This document shows, piece after piece, positions 36,652-46,885 of a stretch of 64,000 nt of DNA. Positions within the stretch are counted from its first letter, which is position 1, and each line of letters starts with the position of its first letter. Both the position numbers and the translations under genes were made by a program. Under the pieces are notes generated by a model. The model worked only from the letters and a program-made list of their open reading frames with translations. It ran no database searches and had not been told where the DNA came from. This stretch comes from Endothia cerciana (Eukaryota; Ascomycota; Sordariomycetes; Diaporthales; Cryphonectriaceae), in the NCBI GenBank assembly GCA_026119935.1, contig JALRMH010000019.1:124001-188000 (forward strand). The letters run 5' to 3'.

Positions 36652-38270
36652 ATGGCTGAGAAGACTACCATGAAGGCCGTCGTCTTCGACGGGCCGTACA
36701 AGGTCTCGATTCAGGAGCGGCCGGTTCCGAAGTGTAAGCCCCCGTCCCCCTCCCTATCTCGGTCGAGGTCTGGTGCATCCGCGGTGCTGAGATGGTCGTG
36801 CACCAGTGCAAGGCCCCGGGGACATCATCGTGAAGGTGCAGGCCACCGCTCTGTGCGGGTCGTACGTCCCTTCCCTTCTCCTGCAACTGATCGTCAGGCA
36901 CGGGCATGCTGACGCAGGTCAATCGGTGCAGTGAACTGCACGTCTTCAGGGGTCATCAGCCGTCCGGCACGGGCTTCATAATGTCAGTAGTCCTCTCTTT
37001 CTCCCACAGTGCTCTTTCTCGCCTCCTGTGGAGACCTCTCGAACGAAGCACTCTGGGCTCTGCAACAGGGTTCTAACACTACACAGGGGCCACGAGTTCA
37101 CTGGTCTCGTTGTCGAAGCAGGCGAGGATGTGAAGACCATCGAGACGGGGGACAAGGTCGTGTCTCCGTTCACAACCGCGTGGTGAGTGGGGGCTCCGTA
37201 CAACCACTTTTGAGACACGAGAGCGCGTCGATAGTTGATATGTTCTTGTTCACGCAGTGGGAAATGCTTCTACTGCCAGAATGGATACTCCTCCCGCTGC
37301 GTCGAGTGTCTCCTTTTCGGCTGCCCGAAGCTGTGAGCCCGAAACCCTACGTTCCCCCTTCCGCCAAACACCACCAAGTCAGCTGTGCTAATCATATCTT
37401 CAGAGACGGTGGACAGGCCGAATACGTCCGCGTCCCGAACGCAGACGGCACCGTCGTGAAGGCCCCACCCGAGATCCAGGACCAATGCCTCGTGCTTATG
37501 GCGGATATCTTCCCCACCGGTTACTACGGCGCCAAGAATGCCTTCTCCCGGCTCTCCCCCGGCGAGATTGAGAACGGCACCGTCGTGGTCGTCGGCTGCG
37601 GGCCCGTGGGTATCTGCGCCATCATCGCCGCCCTCGAGTACAAGCCGAGACACCTGTTTGCGGTGGATAGCGTCGAGAGCCGGCTGGACCAGGCGAGGAA
37701 GGCAGGCGCGGAGCCGTTGAACTTCATGACGGATAAGGAGGGCATGTTTGAGCGGGTGAAGAGTGTGACGGAGGGCAGGGGTGCGGATGCGGTGATTGAG
37801 GTTGTAGGGTTGAGTCCGGCACTGCGGACAGCGTTCGATCTGATCAGGCCCTGGGGTGTGATTTCGAGCATTGGCGTGCATAACGCCGAGGTGAGTGCTT
37901 CAAGCCGGGACGGGGGTTCATGCCTGGCTAACGTTCCTCGACAGATCCCGTGGACTGGAAACGAGGCGTATAAGTGAGTCGGCTCGAGGATGCTTGGCAT
38001 TCGTCATGCTAACTTCGGTGCAGCAAGAATCTACGCCTCCAGATGGGCCGGTGTCCTGTGCGATCGCTGTTCCCCGAGGCACTGACGCTCCTGGCGAAGA
38101 GGCAAGACAGACTGAGGTACGTCTTGGTGTATCCCGGAGTGCTGATACAGGACGCCTAATTGACCTGCCGCAGCTTCATGTTCGACAAGATCATGCCATT
38201 GCAGGATGCGGTCGAAGGCTATGAGCTCTTCGACAAGATGAAGGCGCACAAGGTGATCTTCAAACCATGA
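36652..38270 (+). CDS. Zinc-dependent MDR alcohol dehydrogenase
   Basis: Predicted 354 residues from nine exons: 36652-36733, 36807-36861, 36932-36982, 37087-37182, 37258-37332, 37404-37890, 37945-37973, 38024-38116 and 38174-38270. Every junction restores a family motif: GPGDIIVKVQATALCGS, ELHVFRGHQPSGTGFIMGHEFTG (catalytic zinc Cys and the GHE), a structural-zinc cysteine cluster C-GKCFYC with later Cys residues, LDGGQAEYVRVP, and the Rossmann VVGCGPVGICAI. These define the medium-chain dehydrogenase family, which oxidises alcohols or reduces aldehydes with NAD(P). The closest named relatives are formaldehyde or sorbitol-type dehydrogenases; the substrate cannot be told. Exons of 29, 51 and 55 nt are unusually small. 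It lies downstream of the UstYa-like oxidase in the same orientation, so a shared pathway is possible. The stop is 117 bases from the convergent SEN15 stop. Confidence 0.93.
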
Positions 38271-38387
38271 GGACCCGGACGGATCGTCCTCTTGGGTTCG
38301 ATCAAGGCGTCGGAAACGTCCATAGGGTAGCACCGTGGGGCAATAGTAGCCCAAAATGGGACAGATTGCGTAGCAGCCGCCCAGTGC

Positions 38388-38861
38388 TCAGTTCTGCCTC
38401 GGCTTGACGATCCCATCGTGCATCATGTAGTAGACGACAGTCGAGTCATCATGAACCACAGCCATGAGCACCCTCTTGCCGCGCCTGGAGCCCCGCCACT
38501 TCTTCCACTCAGGACAGGCGTCTGTCAAGTCCTCCTTGGCCTTTGCAGCAGGCGGCAGGGCGTCCATAGAATCGAAGACGGCGGCGAAAGCACCCAGGCT
38601 CATCTTCTCCGAGAGGTGGATCGGCAGCACCCACTCATACTCGGCCTCCTGGGGGATGATCTGACCGAGGGACTTCTCTGCCTTGATGGTCTCGATTTGC
38701 TCGTCGGGATGGACGTACATGCGCCGGGGAGACAGGCCCGAGATGAGAGGCCGCGGTTGTGATGACTGGGTGTGGGATGTGACGTCTGTCCAGTCCTGTT
38801 GATTCTCGAGGTTGTTGAGCACGATCTTGGTCAGCCCCTCGAGATGAGGAGGGAATGGCAT
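38388..38861 (-). CDS. SEN15: tRNA-splicing endonuclease subunit Sen15
   Basis: A single-exon gene for 157 residues. Sen15 is one of the two structural subunits of the heterotetrameric tRNA-splicing endonuclease that removes introns from pre-tRNAs. The C-terminal half shows the family block: MYVHPDEQIETIK, EYEWVLPIHLSEKMSLGAFAAV and the very conserved end TVVYYMMHDGIVKPRQN. In fungi this last block is nearly invariant. The start chosen is the ATG at 38861 (MPFPPHLEGLTKIVLNNLEN), which fits the family N-terminal helix. An upstream in-frame ATG at 38993 would add 44 polar residues with no counterpart in the family. It is convergent with the alcohol dehydrogenase gene. Confidence 0.88.
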   Translation of the reverse strand: MPFPPHLEGLTKIVLNNLENQQDWTDVTSHTQSSQPRPLISGLSPRRMYVHPDEQIETIKAEKSLGQIIPQEAEYEWVLPIHLSEKMSLGAFAAVFDSMDALPPAAKAKEDLTDACPEWKKWRGSRRGKRVLMAVVHDDSTVVYYMMHDGIVKPRQN

Positions 38862-39880
38862 TCTGAGTCCTTGTTTTTCCCCCCCTTCCTTATTCTCTCT
38901 CTGTCCCTTTTGGTCCTGGCAATCTGCTTGAATCCCAGGAGTGAGTTGAGCTGGCTTCCACTGTGATGTGCACGCGGGCGGGCGAAAATTCAAATGTTTC
39001 CATGTTTATGTAAGCAACCTACAAAACCCAAGGCAGACGGTACACATGTACGGACGTACATACTGTAGTGATGGGGTCCACATGGCCTGGGCTCTGCTAC
39101 AGCTGTCAGATGTTCGGAAGACTTTCTCCAGATCTTGCGCATGAGGCCAACCTTCACATGCCCAGTAATGCATGCACCTTGGGACACTTGTTTGTCTCTC
39201 CGAACCTACCATAAACACATAAATACCATGGCATGCCGTTCATACAACCCCCGGTTCCCTCCAGGCGGAGATGACATCACCTCCTCTGTGCGCAGGAAAC
39301 GCAGGCGACACAACGATACGGTACTATGTACCAGACGGCTGTCCGTTCAAGCGGCGAGCCGGTGAGTAGGTATGCCGAGTTTTCGCACGTCGTCGACCAG
39401 GAATTCCCAAGGCCGTTTCGCCTTGTCGGCGCGGCCTCCAACAAGAACCCGGGGGGGGGAGTTGACTGGTGTCATTCTTAGTGCAAACCTTGTGTGCAGC
39501 ACTGCGATCTCGACCTCAACACGACCGACTAGGTGGTCACTTGTGGTCTAACTAGGTCGTCGCAAACCCCTGCGCTGCCCTGCGCTGCCCTGCGCTGCGC
39601 TTCCCGCCACAGCCCCCGTCCAAGGCTCGCTCTCGCTCCTGCTTGCTTCCCGAGGACGGAAAACAGTTTCCTCGACCTCGCTTCAACGGTTCTCAAAAGA
39701 CAGGGCCTGCAGTCCTCATCGGACGACACTCTCGACACATCATACTTCATAATTCCTATCATCTTGATCAAGGCCCTCTTACCCGACCCGACTCGACTGG
39801 CCTGGCTCAATCTTCTTATCTCTTACCAATGACCAACTGAATCAATACCACAGCGACTAGAACGACTGCGGCCGACCATC
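38862..39880. other. Divergent region between SEN15 and the DUF2985 gene
   Basis: It contains both promoters and leaders. It includes a run of G near 39,451-39,458 and a roughly threefold tandem TGCGCTGCCC repeat at 39571-39599. No gene is recognised. Confidence 0.5.
39571..39599. repeat. TGCGCTGCCC decamer tandem repeat
   Basis: Nearly three copies of a 10-base unit lie about 280 bases upstream of the DUF2985 gene start. Confidence 0.85.
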
Positions 39881-41251
39881 ATGGCCGACGGCGTGAGCGG
39901 TCAGCCCACTGGGCCAGGCGCCGAGCCTGTAGAGCCGCGATCCAGATCATCTACCATCGCGTCGAAGATATCCGGCAGGGTGCGAAGTATGTCTAAGGGC
40001 TTCGAGGAATCAAACCCACCGGCCGGCTTCATGGCAGCCACGAGCGAATTCGCCTCCTCGGCTGTGGTGGGAGACGTACCGCGGAGGAACAGCATAAACG
40101 GGCTCGGGACTCCACCTCGAAGACAAACGTTCCCCGACCAGTCGACCGAGCCGGCACCTCGTGAGAGCGCCGAGTACAAGGACAATAGCCAGGAGAAGAT
40201 CGAGGAGGGACTGGTCGGAGGAGGGAATACGAATTCGGTGGTCGCGTCTGCATCAGCGGAGGGGGACGCCTCCCAATCCGCGTCGGACGATGCGACGCCG
40301 GCTTTTACGAACGAGAAGAGCAAGGATACCGATGCGGGCACCGAACCTTTCGACAACGGATACCACTTCCCACCAAGCTATCCCAAGCGCGAGGCCTTCA
40401 AGCACGGCCTGCTGTCGTTCCTGCGGTACTCGATCACACCCATAGGCTTCTGCGTGGTGCTGTACGGACTCAACGTCGTCGCCTGGGGCGGTATGCTATT
40501 CCTCCTCCTCTGCAACGCCTCCCCGGCTATGTGCTACCCCTCCTGCAACGACATCAACTCCCCGCGGCGAGTCTGGATAGAGTACGACTCGCAGGTCCTG
40601 ACGGCGCTGTTCAGCCTGACGGGTTTTGGGCTTGCGCCTTGGCGGTTCCGGGATCTGTACTACTTGATGAAGTACCGCTTGATGGGTCGGCAGGATGCGC
40701 TTCGCCGGTTGGCTGGCATCCACCGTGACTGGTTCCGGCTGCCTGGGTCATCGAGTCTACCCGTGGACGTCGGTCCCGAGAACGCTGAGAGTCTCTTGGC
40801 TCAAGGAGAGATCCCGGGGGCTGTCGTGGCGGCCCCGACGAACAAGATGCCCAATCCACCTCTGACTGGTGTACGGGCACCACCGACCCAGGTCTGGAAG
40901 ATGGACTTCGTCGTCTGGACGATGGTCTGGAACACGCTGTTCCAGTGCGTCCTCTCCGGTGTGATGTGGGGGATGAATCGCTATACCAGGCCCAGCTGGT
41001 CCACGGGTCTCTTCGTTGCCCTGGGCTGTATCGTTGCGGCCGTGGGCGGCCTCGCGATGTTCTTCGAGGGCAAAAGGGTGAAATGCATCGAGGGCGTGCC
41101 ACTCTCGGACCGTGACCGCGAGAGGCTGGCCAAGGACAAGGAGCTGGGCATCACACACTACAACAACATCAAGGACAAGCCGCTGACCGAGGAAAAGAAG
41201 GACAAGAGGAAGGATAAGAAGAAGAAGACACGGGGAGAGCCTGTTTCTTAG
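39881..41251 (+). CDS. DUF2985 family multi-pass membrane protein
   Basis: An intronless protein of 456 residues starting in a good context (ATCATGG). Residues 1-170 are S/T/E/A-rich and disordered. From about 165 the folded part begins (FPPSYPKREAFKHGLLSFLR), followed by membrane segments at about 187-212 (GFCVVLYGLNVVAWGGMLFLLL), 239-256, 342-365 and 373-396. Between the first two lies MCYPSCNDINSPRRVWIEYD, and after the second GFGLAPWRFRDLYYLMKYR. These blocks are the hallmark of DUF2985 proteins, which are widespread in fungi and of unknown function. The tail is strongly basic (KKDKRKDKKKK). Probable location is an internal or plasma membrane with both termini cytosolic (inference). I cannot assign a reaction. 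Confidence 0.88.
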   Translation: MADGVSGQPTGPGAEPVEPRSRSSTIASKISGRVRSMSKGFEESNPPAGFMAATSEFASSAVVGDVPRRNSINGLGTPPRRQTFPDQSTEPAPRESAEYKDNSQEKIEEGLVGGGNTNSVVASASAEGDASQSASDDATPAFTNEKSKDTDAGTEPFDNGYHFPPSYPKREAFKHGLLSFLRYSITPIGFCVVLYGLNVVAWGGMLFLLLCNASPAMCYPSCNDINSPRRVWIEYDSQVLTALFSLTGFGLAPWRFRDLYYLMKYRLMGRQDALRRLAGIHRDWFRLPGSSSLPVDVGPENAESLLAQGEIPGAVVAAPTNKMPNPPLTGVRAPPTQVWKMDFVVWTMVWNTLFQCVLSGVMWGMNRYTRPSWSTGLFVALGCIVAAVGGLAMFFEGKRVKCIEGVPLSDRDRERLAKDKELGITHYNNIKDKPLTEEKKDKRKDKKKKTRGEPVS

Positions 41252-42148
41252 GCAGCCCGGTCGCCCGACGATCCTGCGGTGAACCACCAACGGGTTTCCG
41301 GATGCGATCTTGAGGTTACGCGACGACATACACATTGTAATGCCCTTCCACGAGTACATGTTGAGACATAGCCTAGAATACGTACAGAGGTATATACATT
41401 ACCCCGATCGACGTTCTTGAACATCCTCTCAGAAGACCTGCGACCCGAGCCTCTGTACTACATCACCCCGGTGTACTACATCACCACCTGGGCGAGCAGT
41501 TGTGGTATGTATCCTGGCTGCCTACAGTATTGCTGGGGGCAGAGCTGCCAGAGACCCTAACCCTTTTCAGACGTCAGCCTCCACTTGTCCCGAGATGACG
41601 ATGGCCGGCTGGCTAGTTGCAGCAATTCGACTGTTTGAGAATGCGGCAAGAGGGAGAGACGTATTGTTCCGTTTCGAGTGTTAGAGAGGGTAGACCATCA
41701 AAGTCTGCATGCGCGTGAACTGGTCAGCGTGAATATTAATAGAGGGCACGAGACAGGTGTCTCGCCCCAAAACGGCCGGCCCACGGGTCGTCTCATCACA
41801 AGCAACCGTGCCGAGCGGTACCCCAGCACGCCCAGTAGCTCGCGCCTCCCTCCTTGCACCTTCAACAACCTCAACACAAAGACCACGGCCATACGGTATC
41901 GGGTCTTGAACAGACACCCGCATCTTGTTCCTTCGACTCCAGGAGACCTCCGCATTGTCTTGTCCCAGCCAGCGCCTCAAGGCACCCAGCAGTGCGAGGT
42001 CCGTCGGCGTCCCGGCCGCGACAACTGGCCGGCAACCTGATCCGCCGTCTCGTCTCGGATCACCAACGCACTCGACGACGCTTCTCTCTCTCTCTCTCAC
42101 CTTGATCACCTCTTCCCCGGCGGCGCAACACCAAGAGGACCTGTCAAG
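41252..42148. other. Intergenic region upstream of the SLC35F6-like gene
   Basis: It contains a 17-base tandem duplication near 41454-41487 (units of TGTACTACATCACCCC type) and a CT-rich tract near 42,080-42,100 just before the transporter start. No gene is recognised. Confidence 0.5.
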
Positions 42149-43562
42149 ATGGCCAATAGGGCTGTGATCCCATTTCTTGTGGGGATGATGCTCCTCACCG
42201 GAGTGTGCAATACCCTCCTCACGAAGTACCAGGTTCGTGTGGCTTACGTCCAGCATCGCCGACGTCCTGCCTGCCTCTACGGCCAGCTATCTACCGTGAC
42301 GACATTCTAACGAGTCTGCACCTCACAGGACAACCAGTGCGTCCGCAACTGTGACGACCCCGACCCCAAGAACCACAAAACATTCGAGCAACCCGTGATC
42401 CAAACCGCCCAGATGTTCGCCGGCGAGACCGGCTGTTGGCTCGTCGTGGGCCTCATCAGCCTATGGCGCCGCTACATCTCGAAGACATCTGCCCAGGGTG
42501 CCGAATACGAGCCCGTGAACACCTCCGACGTCGACGCCGACGCCAACGCCGACGCGCGCAGCGTGCACTCCACCACCGCGCTGAACCCGAACGGCAATGA
42601 AAACGGCAGCGCCAAGCGGGATCTCGCGAGCGAGGAGACGCTCAAGGGCTACCGGATACTTCTGCTCTCCCTGCCGGCGATCTGCGACATCCTGGGCACT
42701 ACGCTCATGAACGCCGGGCTGTTGCTTGTCGCGGCCTCGATCTACCAGATGACCCGTGGCGCCCTGGTCTTGTTCGTTGGCCTCTTCAGCGTCCTGTTCC
42801 TCAAGCGCAGGCTGCATCTGTTCCAGTGGACGTCCCTCGTGGGCGTCGTCTTCGGCGTCGCGATCGTGGGCCTCGCGGGGGCCATCTGGCCCGACCAGAA
42901 GAGCGAGGCGCACGCCGCCGAAGTCGGCGCGGACGCTCTGTTGGCGATCGTGGGTGTGCTCATGATCGCGGGCGCACAGATCTTCACGGCTACGCAGTTT
43001 GTCGTGGAGGAGTGGCTGCTGGAACGCTCGACCATCGATCCAATCCGTGTTGTCGGGTGGGAGGGGTTGTTCGGCTTCTTGGTTACCCTACTAGGGATGA
43101 TTATTCTCCATTCCGCCATTGGCAGGACGGAGGCCGGGAAGTATGGCCCGTTCGACATGGTGGAGGGCTGGAAGCAGTGGACGGGGAACCCAAAGGTGCT
43201 AGTTTCGAGTTTCTTGATCATGTTCAGCATTGGGTAAGGTCACATGCACCCTCCGTCACGGCTGCCGTGAGACGACCGCTAACGATGATTGCAGTGGGTT
43301 CAACTTCTTCGGCCTCTCCGTCACCCGCAGCGTCAGTGCCACGTCCCGCTCTACGATCGACACCTGCAGGACCCTTTTCATCTGGATCGTCTCGCTCGGC
43401 CTCGGCTGGGAGACGTTCAAGTGGCTGCAGGTCGCCGGTTTCGCCCTGCTGGTGTACTTCACCTTCCTGTTCAACGGTATCGTCCAGCCGCCGTTTGAGT
43501 TCCTCAGGCCGCGGGAGGAGGTCGATGAGCTCCTGCCTGAGGAGCCAATCGAGCACCTCTGA
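42149..43562 (+). CDS. SLC35F6-type drug/metabolite transporter superfamily protein
   Basis: Predicted 418 residues from three exons: 42149-42232, 42329-43233 and 43295-43562 (donors GTTCGT and GTAAGG, acceptors ACAG and GCAG). The product starts MANRAVIPFLVGMMLLTGVC and continues through LLTKYQDNQC and IQTAQMFAGETGCWLVVGL, the characteristic first two helices of SLC35F6 (ANT2-binding protein) homologues. It has about ten hydrophobic helices, including ALVLFVGLFSVLFLKRRLHL and GFNFFGLSVTRSVSATSRST, the latter spanning the third exon junction. A hydrophilic loop (about residues 75-115, D/A- and N-rich) follows helix 2. Family members are nucleotide-sugar-transporter-like; animal SLC35F6 is reported in lysosomes and mitochondria. 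The substrate of the fungal protein is unknown. Confidence 0.9.
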
Positions 43563-44236
43563 GAAACGCTTCTGGGGAGCTTGTCGGCATGGGGCTGTCG
43601 GGGGGGTCTAGGCATATGCCCATGATCGAGTAGTGATTGATATTGCATATAATCTCGGCGTTGGTGATGATCATATATTTATAGGCTTGGGATTGGATCT
43701 CATGGGGACTTGTATTTGGGACTTAGACCGTGATTCCAACTGCAATTCTTAGTTTCAAAGACAGGTCCTGGCCGGAGCGCTACTTGGACTAAGCTATCCA
43801 GCTCTTGAGAACGTGGACAATCCTACTCTGTAAATGTGTGTAGATTGAGACCGGGTACGACACCGCCTCTACATTGGGAGACGAGTAGTATAAAGGTTGA
43901 CACTACTTCGTGGGCAGCCTCTACTTCGTGGATCCTCCAGCCTGGTGGCAGAAGACCAGTCAAGGCAACAATCCAATCCACCACCCAAATCAATCCGCCG
44001 CCCTGTTCCCATCCTGTCCATACCTACGCGCCGCCCGGACTCCGAAAAGCAAATGCAAAATGCAGATCGAAAATGCTCAGTCTCCATCCTCCCACCCGCT
44101 GCCGTGCCAGCCCTGTCAGGGGCAGCACCTTGTCTCCGGCCCCCGACCACGCCCTCGGATCCCACAGCCCTGAATATCATGTCCCCGGCTCGTCCTCTGC
44201 TCTCCGGGGCCCCCTCCCCGCCCCCATCTTCTCCTC
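43563..44236. other. Convergent region between the transporter and the yippee-like gene
   Basis: The 674 bases contain both 3' ends. The short frames here have no domain. Confidence 0.45.
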
Positions 44237-44651
44237 CTATGAGACGACCATCAGGAGCTCCGCCTCGAGGATGAACTTACCCTCCTTGTACTTCTCGGAC
44301 GTCTCGTACGCCCTGTCGTACTTCCAGCCCACCACCTCGCCGCAGCCCCGGCACGAGATGTCGCGCACCACGTGACGGCCCGTGGTCATGTTGCGCTCGG
44401 ACGGCTCGGAGCAGTTGATGTTGACGACCGTGTTGAAGAGGTAGGCCTTGCCGTGCTGGCCGCGGAAGTTCTGGGAGAAGACAGGCCGGGTCAGCTGGGC
44501 ACCACGCCGGAGGGATGAGGAGAGGGGATGGGAGGGTGTAGGCAGGACTGACCCGGCTGAGGATGTCATCGTGGTCCGCCAGGTGCGCATGACACTTGTA
44601 GCAGCCGTAGATCTTGGTGCCGTCGAGGTAGGTGTTGTACTTCAGACCCAT
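44237..44651 (-). CDS. Yippee-like zinc-binding protein (Moh1 homologue)
   Basis: A 110-residue protein from two minus-strand exons, 44651-44553 and 44470-44237, with an 82-nt intron (GTCAGT donor, CCAG acceptor). The sequence opens MGLKYNTYLDGTKIYGCYKC, then HAHLADHDDILSR and NFRGQHGKAYLFNTVVNI, with the second zinc pair in ISCRGCGEVVGWKYDRAYE. The two CxxC pairs, the GxxGxAYLF motif and the length of about 110 residues are all diagnostic of the yippee family, whose yeast member is Moh1. Yippee proteins share the cereblon/Mis18 fold. Yeast Moh1 is linked to stationary-phase survival, but a molecular activity is not established. Confidence 0.93.
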
Positions 44652-45626
44652 CTCTGCTTTTGGTTTCCGACCGCAGCACGCTGTCTTCCCACGCTGTCGT
44701 CCACGATCGCGGGTGACCAGAAGGTCCGCCAGGAAGGACCGAGTCGGAGAGTGCTCCGGGCTCGCGAGGGAACGGACGGGTCGAGTACTCGAGTCTACTC
44801 AGCGCTGGGACGGGCAGGGACGATTGTGAGGGGACTCTGCGTTCATGCGCGATCGACTGCTCATGAGGCCACGGCCGACCCTGGCGGGGCGTGAAAGAGC
44901 GGATGGATCACTTGCTGACGGAGAACGAGGTTGGGTCGGGGATCCGGGTCTCAAGAAGTGCCTCGGTATCGCCCCTGCGGATTACCGATGACGAAGCCCG
45001 GCCTGTCCTGTCCTGTCGGTGGGTTGTCTCAGGTCTTGCTTGCACTTCGGAGTCACGTCTCTCTCTGGTAAGCAGACAAGGGGTGGGAAGGGAGGGTTCA
45101 GGAGGGTTATCTGTCGTCCAAGCACGGAGGAGCAGTCGTGATGAATCAGGTGCACAGCCATCGCTCCGGGTGCGGGATACAGGGCAGCGAGGGGCTCATT
45201 GGCGTCGTCATTGTAAGAGCAGGGGGGGCTCAACATGACGGCACGAGCCGATTGGGCCCAGGAGTCATCCAATCCAGTGTGGGGTACTGTAGGCCTGAGG
45301 AGCCTGTGGAGCCCGATAAAGACCCCTGCCCACTGCTACAGTCCCCTACTGTAGTAACTATCACCAACGACAATGACAATCCAACGTGACGGCTTCACCC
45401 ATCACAATCACAAAGACTCTTCTCATATACTTGGGGGGAGATAACTTTGACCCATCCATCCCACTCTGTCTCCTGGGATGGATTTGACGACCTGGTTTGA
45501 GCCTTGAAGGCTTACAAGGGCTCGAGCATCACAGCTTTGCTCGAGGGGAAAAGCGCCCACCGAGTCTTGCAGTTGGCAATGAGGGTTTGCTTTGAGCTGA
45601 GCCAGCTGGTGTGACCGGGACTCAAA
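44652..45626. promoter_or_regulatory. Divergent promoter region of the yippee-like and metallophosphoesterase genes
   Basis: The region includes a cluster of CTGTAG/CTACAG words at about 45,286-45,356. One is a perfect 7-base inverted repeat around a 5-base loop (CTACAGT, CCCCT, ACTGTAG) near 45,335-45,355. Regulatory function is an inference. Confidence 0.35.
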
Positions 45627-46885
45627 ATGGCGCAGGGTTCCCGCTCTTGGGGTCACTGCCTTGGGGAATCCCTCGTGCTCTCGGCGTTCCTGATGTCCTT
45701 CATCCTCCTCGCCGTGTTGCTGTCGCTGACTTCCCCGGCGCCTCCGCTCGAGCTGTCTCACCCCCCCCCGAGCCCACCACCGGGGGCCGCCCAGAGCTCC
45801 ACCTGAGTGGGGACAACGTGTTGACACTGGCCATCTTCTCCGACCTGCATTTTGGAGAGGAGGAACACGGATGGGGGATAGACCAGGATATCAACTCCAC
45901 GAGGGTGCTGAACGCGGTGCTGGATGCCGAGACCTCAGTTGACCTGGTGGTCCTGAATGGGGATCTGATCACGGGCGAGAACACCTTCAGGGAGAATGCA
46001 TCAGCCTATGTCGACCAGATCGTCGTGCCGATGGTCAGCCGCAGCATCCCCTGGGCATCGACGTACGGTAACCACGACTCCAAATTCAACCTCTCCAGAG
46101 AGGCGATTCTCCAGGCTGAGAGGAAGTACCCGTTGTCTTACACGCAGCACATGGATCCGGGCCTACCCGGAGTTACGAATTACTATCTGTTGGTGCGGAT
46201 GAGAGACGGACGGCCTGCTGCTGTTATCTGGTTCTTCGACTCCCGGGGAGGCGCATCGTACCAACAAGATCCGTCTGGTCAGGACGACGTCCCGAACTGG
46301 GTGGCAGGTGAGACCGCGACATGGTTCACGGCAACCAGCAAGCAGATCCGCTCTCTGTACGGTCGACTGCCGAGCATCGCCTTCGTCCACATCCCCCCGC
46401 ATCCGTTCCTGGCCGCGCAGGGGGCGGGCTTGGACCCGGCGCGGCTACCTGGGATCAATGGCGATGTCCCGGTGGCCATACAGGGAGAAGGGCACAATGA
46501 TGACGCCTTCGTCGACGCGCTGCTGAAGGAGGAACTACTGCACAGCATCTACGTGGGACACGACCATGGCGATGCGTGGTGCGGTGTCTGGCCGACGCCG
46601 GGACCTCACGGGCAGCGCGAGGACGGGGACGTTGCGGGTGAGGGGCGCCCGGGCCCTTTCCTCTGCTTCTCGAGGCGTACTGGCTACGGCGGCTACGGGT
46701 CCTGGGGTCGTGGGTCCCGGATCGTGCAGCTGGCTTTCGAGGACTTTGGCCGCGACGGGCTCTTCGATGACGAGGGCGAGATGCGGGTCGACACCTGGGT
46801 CAGGATGGAGGGCGGGGAGGTCATTACGCGGGTCACGCTGAACGAGTCCTACGGCTCCGATGTCTACGGCGGACGGGGCACCTGA
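45627..46885 (+). CDS. Calcineurin-like metallophosphoesterase (Dcr2-type), frame broken at a poly-C run
   Basis: From the ATG at 45627 (context CAAAATGGC) the frame encodes MAQGSRSWGHCLGESLVLSA and a hydrophobic signal-anchor (SFILLAVLLSL). At nine C (45761-45769) that frame soon ends, with a TGA near 45,805. The phosphoesterase domain continues in the neighbouring frame to 46885 and has no ATG of its own before the domain. One extra C would join them, so the assembly either lacks a base or the gene is truly shifted. The domain has all family motifs: FSDLHFG, NGDLITGE, YGNHDSKF, FVHIPPHPF and VGHDHGDAW, giving a complete dimetal site. Fungal homologues (Dcr2/Sia1-like, about 400-500 residues) are secretory or membrane-bound phosphatases; yeast Dcr2 acts in unfolded-protein-response and cell-cycle control. 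The substrate here is unknown. Confidence 0.85.

Noticed and set aside
34733..38993. A ribosomal peptide (ustiloxin-like) biosynthetic cluster
   Set aside because: Although a UstYa-like oxidase is present, no precursor with a signal and repeated Kex2-bounded cores, and no second UstYa, P450 or synthase, is visible within the window.
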